Source: Closterium sp. Naga37s-1
Lineage: Eukaryota > Streptophyta > Zygnematophyceae > Desmidiales > Closteriaceae
Reading direction: 5' to 3'
NCBI GenBank assembly: GCA_947471745.1
Contig: CANJKZ010000117.1
Location: forward strand, 377,501-441,500
DNA length: 64,000 nucleotides
Shown here piece after piece: positions 60,022 to 64,000 of this stretch. Under the pieces are notes generated by a model. It was not told the DNA's origin. It searched no databases and worked only from the letters and a program-made list of their open reading frames with translations. Every line of letters starts with the position of its first letter. The stretch's first letter is position 1. The translations under genes and the position numbers were made by a program.

Positions 60022-61351
60022 TGCAGCTGGATAAAGATCCAATTCACATAATATTGGTTTTACCCTGCAATTATCTTTGTACCATGAAAGTGTCCGCTCT
60101 GTTACGTTATTCACTTGTTTTGACATAGAGCTGTGAATCTAATAAACTAGGAGCTCATAGCGAGTACTGCCAGCCTAAATTTCGCTGCACCGACTTCGAT
60201 CGGGTTTCTGACAGAGTTATGCTCAACATTTCCAGGTTTAGTTCGGTAAAGCACGTTCCGTCACTTGCAAAGCCTGTTACAGTGCGGCTCTCTGCATTGA
60301 CAAGCCACCTGTCAGAAGGACGTCACGCTCTTGTTAGTCACGTATCGGTGACGACCCCCAGCCAATCAAGTTCAAGCGGAAGGAGTCGTGTTTTTCGGAT
60401 CGGGTACAAATCCACCGCCAAGGTTTCAAAAACTCGAAAATCAAATCCACCACCCATCATTATTGATTTGGCTACGTGTACTGTTTTTCTGCCATCATCC
60501 AGGTCAGGTGTCAGCCATTGCAGCCATTATCTAGCTCAGGCTCTCCTGATACAATCATTGGAGCCCAGCTTCCGCATTCTACGCTTTCCTGTACCTCTCG
60601 GTATACTAGAACGGAGTAGAGAGGATGGTATGTTGACTTACTGGTGGTAACAGCCAGGTCTGCGATCGCGTTTCGGAATTCTAGTAACCTCCTTGTCAAC
60701 TGGAAGCTCGGCCACTCGAGAGAAGACCTCTTTCGTGCACTCGGCAGGCCGGATCGTCGTCGCTCTCTACGTTTTTTCCTAATCCCTTCGAATTATCTAA
60801 CGATCAGGTATGGTGAGACACCGTCGGCTCACCTCTCAAGACAGCTTCACACAGCCGCCACGTGTACTGTCAATCCTCTTTTAGGAGGCGAATGAGTCGG
60901 AATTAGAGCACGCGGGATCTGTGCGCAGTCACTTGGTCTCGACCTCGCCTTTCCAAGCTTGAATTCGATACCCTGAAAATACCTTCAAGCCGCTCTTGAC
61001 CCTTCAAGATGTCCACTGGATCAGTTTACGGTATGACGACCAGGAGAATTCCGACGCAGGCCGACAGTATCTGAATTCCTTCGCCTTGGGTTTTCACGCC
61101 TTTCAAGCTCGTCTCTTACTGTTCCGCATCGTTCCCCACCGCTCCCCACCGCTCCCCACTGCATCAACTGGACCAACTGCACCCATCATGGGATCCGTAC
61201 CCCCTGGTCTCGCCCTGATTCAGGCCGTCAGTTGTTAAAATCAGTTGCTTTGACAGTACACGCCACTCACGCTGGTCTCCTACTGCTCCCCACTGCTCCC
61301 CACCGTTTCCCACCGCTCTCCACCGCATCATCTGGACTAACCACACCCATC
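60022..61351. other. Intergenic region between UROD and the permease
   Basis: Holds the UROD 3' flank (AATAAACT at about 60139 could serve as a poly(A) signal) and the permease upstream region. TTCCCCACCGCTCCCCACC-type short repeats occur at 61125-61160 and 61285-61325. No supported gene. Confidence 0.5.
61120..61240 (+). repeat. Acceptor/start-side echo of the permease first exon
   Basis: A copy of the leader and first codons (ATG 61188: MGSVPPGLALIQ) lies 164 bp upstream of the real start (MGAVPPGLALIQ, 61352), then hits a stop after 16 codons. It could act as an upstream ORF if transcribed. Confidence 0.85.
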
Positions 61352-63689
61352 ATGGGAGCCGTACCCCCCGGTCTCGCCCTGATTCAGTACCTGCACCGCC
61401 GACGAAGCTCTCGTCATTACACCACCGCTACATTCACATCCGCTCCTTTCACATTCTACGGTCAGCAGACCTCCGTCCTCGTTATAACCTTCCTCGCTTA
61501 CGCGCTCTTTCACGCCACCCGGAAACCCCCCAGTATTGTTAAGGCAGTTCTGAACCCGCTTCCCACGACCCCCCTCGCCTCCCCCGCTTTTCCCGCCGAG
61601 ATTCCCGCCGCGAACCCCGCGCCTTCGTCCACGCAAGGGTTCCCGAGATTTCCGCCGCCGCCTCCCGCGCCGCCTGGGAGGAAGACCATAGAGGTTGGCG
61701 GTAATTTAAGAACTATTGGAGTTAATAGGGGCTATGGGGCCTATGGACAGGAGACGACGGGAGCAGGGATTTACAGCACTATGGCGGAAAATAGTGCTCC
61801 AAAGGGCTCTGCTAGTTGGGAGAGACGGCAGCAGGTTTATAACGAGGATGGAGTGCGGAGAAGCGGTGATGAAAGGGTGGATGGTGGGAGGCGATTGGAG
61901 GAGATAGGGGATGACAGGAGGGGAGCGGAAAGGCGGAGAGGGGCGGAAAGGCGGAAGATGAAGCGGTTTGTAGGTTTATGGCGAAGGGAGTTACCTGGTG
62001 GCGATTGGCGATGGGATGCTGGCGATGGGCGAAGAGAGTTACCCGCTGGCGATGGGCGAAGAGAATTAGCTGTTCAGGCTGTGATGAAAAGGCAAGAAGC
62101 AACGAAAAGCGCAAGCACATTGGGACCTGTGCAGGCCTTTGGATCCAATAGCTCTGGATCAGCAGCAGCAGAAGCAGCAGGAGCAGCAGCAGGAGCAGGA
62201 GCAAACAACAGCTTATCAGTCCAAGTCGGGAAAGTGACAGAAGCAGCTAAGGCAGCAGCGGGGGCAGCAGGAGCAGCAGTAACAGCAGCAGAAGCAGCAG
62301 CAGGGGCAGCAGCAGGTGCAGCAGTCGACGCAGCAGGAGCAGCAGGGGTAGCAGCAGCAAGAGCGTCAGCCGCAGCAGCAGGAATAGACTCGTCTAAAGG
62401 CCACCATTCTGGTCTAAACACGTATGGATGGGCCCCCTTTAACGGGACGAACGGCCAGGCACTACTGGGTGAACTTGATGTGGCATTCTTGGCGTCTTAT
62501 GCTGCGGGAATGTATGTAGCCGGGTCTTGTGGGGACCGAATGGACCTTCGGGTGTTTCTATTCGTCGGAATGCTCGGTTCGGGCATCTTCACGTGCCTCT
62601 TCGGAGTGGGGTATTTCCGGGATATACACTCTCTGGGGTATTACCTCGTCGTTTCGGTGTTTGCGGGGGCGTTTCAGTCGATCGGGTGGCCCTGTGTGGT
62701 TGCGATTATGGCACGGTGGCATGGGAAAAAGGGCCGGGGATTGGTCTTAGGCATGTGGAATGCCCACACTTCCTTTGGGAACATTTTAGGTTCGTTATTA
62801 GCTGCTGCGTCTCTCGCGTCTGGCTGGGGCTGGGCGTTTCTTGTGCCCGGAATTGCGATAATTGTAACGGGATTTGTTGTGTTACTGTTCCTGCCGCCCG
62901 GCCCAGAGGAACTGGCGTTTGAGTCGCCAGAGGAGGAGGAGGAGAAGGAGAAGGTGGTAGAAATGGCGATGGTGAGTGGAGGGGTGGTGGGAATTGGAGG
63001 GGAGAGAGTGAGTGTGGGGCCTGGTAGGGTCATGTATAGCCCTGTGAGTACGAAGGATGTTGGAGGAGTGGGGAGCGGTGCAAATGATGTTGGTAACGGT
63101 GCTGCTGGTGCTGCTGGTGGTGCTGGTGCTGCCGGTGGTGCTGGTAAATCATTGGCAGGTGAAGCATTTGTGGGTGAAAGAACAGCGGGAGGAGACGAAG
63201 AGAGGAAAAGAAGGCAGTTAGGGGAAAAGAGAGACTCAGGAGGAGGAGCTAGAGAAGGGACCGCAGCAGCAGTAACCGGGTTACCACGTGACAGTGGTAG
63301 CTCAGCAACAGCCGCTTTATCCAACCATGTGATTACTCCACAAAACGGGACCTACAATAACGAGGATGGAGCCAGATCCCCGCCTCCCAAGCTACGCCCT
63401 CCCCCAAACCAGCGCCAGCAGCAGCAGCAGCAGCAGCAGAAAGACGTGTCAACTTACGACGACGATAGTGCTGGCCTGTTAGAAGAACTGGAGACAGCAG
63501 CCGGATCAATCGCCCACATGCGTTCAAGAGCCAGTGGCAGCAGCGGCGGCGAGGGGGGGGATCGCGCGGTGGGGTTTCTGGAGGCGTGGAGGATTCCTGG
63601 CGTGGCGGCGTTTGCTCTCTGCCTGTTCTTTGCCAAGCTCGTCGCCTACACCTTTCTGTACTGGCTCCCATTCTTCATCAGCCGAACGG
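61352..63689 (+). CDS. Glycerol-3-phosphate permease (MFS, SLC37/GlpT type), first exon, 779 codons, partial
   Basis: Organophosphate:phosphate antiporter family. The start MGAVPPGLAL matches the conserved beginning of plant permeases. SVLVITFLAYALFHATRKPP is helix 1. Residues about 70-355 are an Ala/Gly/Arg-rich low-complexity insert. After it come YGWAPFNGTNGQALLGELDV, FLASYAAGMYVAG, LDVAF, DLRVFLFVGMLGSG, SIGWPCVVAIMARWHGKKGR, GLVLGMWNAHTSFGNILGSL and GWAFLVPGIAIIVTGFVVLL, i.e. helices 2-6 in order. A second, about 220-residue low-complexity stretch (Gly/Ala, then Gln run) replaces the usual short central loop, then FLEAWRIPGVAAFALCLFFA, KLVAYTFLYWLPFFISR (helix 7). The donor is GGTGAGT at 63690. 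The rest lies outside the window. About 500 residues is usual for the complete protein, so the inserts are exceptional. Confidence 0.9.
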
Positions 63690-63719
63690 GTGAGTAACAG
63701 ACGGTGCAAAAGGTGATCT

Positions 63720-63835
63720 TGATACAGTAGAGGCGCCACTCTGGTGTGGCGGCGTTTGCTCTCTGCTTGTTCTTCGCCAAGCTAGTGGCCTACACGTTCC
63801 TCTACTGGCTACCCTTATTCATCAGCCGCACTGGT
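63720..63835 (+). repeat. Donor-side echo of the permease exon end
   Basis: Repeats the last about 90 nt of the exon (GVAAFALCLFFAKLVAYTF, LYWLPLFISRTG) and a GTAAG donor. It begins just after GAGGCGCCACTC, a half palindrome. No acceptor precedes it. Confidence 0.88.
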
Positions 63836-63837
63836 AA

Positions 63838-64000
63838 GAGTGGGTGTCAGACGCACAAGGTGGGTGTCAGACGCACAAGGTGGGTGTCAGACGCACAAGG
63901 TGGGTGTCAGACGCACAAGGTGGGTGTCAGACGCACAAGGTGGGTGTCAGACGCACAAGGTGGGTGTCAGACGCACAAGGTGGGTGTCAGACGCACAAGG
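63838..64000. repeat. 20-bp minisatellite (GTGGGTGTCAGACGCACAAG)
   Basis: Eight identical units running off the right edge, directly after the permease exon echo. Confidence 0.98.

Overview
The window reads as nuclear DNA of a green-lineage eukaryote, most likely a streptophyte alga or bryophyte. The evidence is a plant-type glutamate receptor-like (GLR) gene, uroporphyrinogen decarboxylase with a plastid-type leader, a plant-type glycerol-3-phosphate permease, D-cysteine desulfhydrase, plant-like PGK, GT-AG introns, and LTR retrotransposons primed by initiator tRNA-Met. A zygnematophyte alga is my preferred guess, from the extreme repeat content and mixed GC, but this is inference. All gene models were built by hand by matching splice sites and codon phase; coordinates may be off by 1-2 bases.

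Layout. 1-3218: giant (CAG)n array. 3508-15647 (-): first 12 exons (741 codons) of a GLR gene whose 3' half lies outside the window. 15650-17830: no supported gene. 17830-19092 (-): pseudogene copy of the 3' end of a gene at 34.1-38.8 kb. 19121-25995 (-): Ty1/copia element with 130-bp LTRs and a 5-bp target duplication. 26.0-27.8 kb: small repeats and a truncated Ty3/gypsy-like gag. 27.8-33.9 kb (-): second, broken copia element containing a young 1.67-kb non-autonomous LTR element (30030-31703) with a perfect target duplication. 34116-38788 (-): secreted or anchored Cys-rich protein ending in a PAN/apple-like domain. 40391-44210 (+): phosphoglycerate kinase (7 exons, 399 aa). 44.4-46.2 kb: pyrimidine-rich satellite. 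46569-56738 (-): D-cysteine desulfhydrase (10 exons, 482 aa). 57502-60021 (+): uroporphyrinogen decarboxylase (7 exons, 411 aa). 61352-63689 (+): first large exon of a glycerol-3-phosphate permease; the gene runs off the end. No tRNA, rRNA or CRISPR array was seen.

The most striking feature is intron architecture. In five genes (GLR, the Cys-rich gene, PGK, D-cysteine desulfhydrase, permease) the full-length exon is surrounded by truncated, diverged 'echoes' of itself, following one rule: echoes upstream of an exon repeat its 5' part with the acceptor side, and echoes downstream repeat its 3' part with the donor side. Between echoes there is repeatedly a short palindrome, TTTTGAGNCGNCTCAAAA, with variable centre (GTCGAC, GACGTC or GGCGCC), often sitting exactly between two direct repeats. 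About twenty instances are listed. The neighbouring uroporphyrinogen decarboxylase gene has no exon echoes and no palindrome, so it serves as an internal control. I know of no description of this system.
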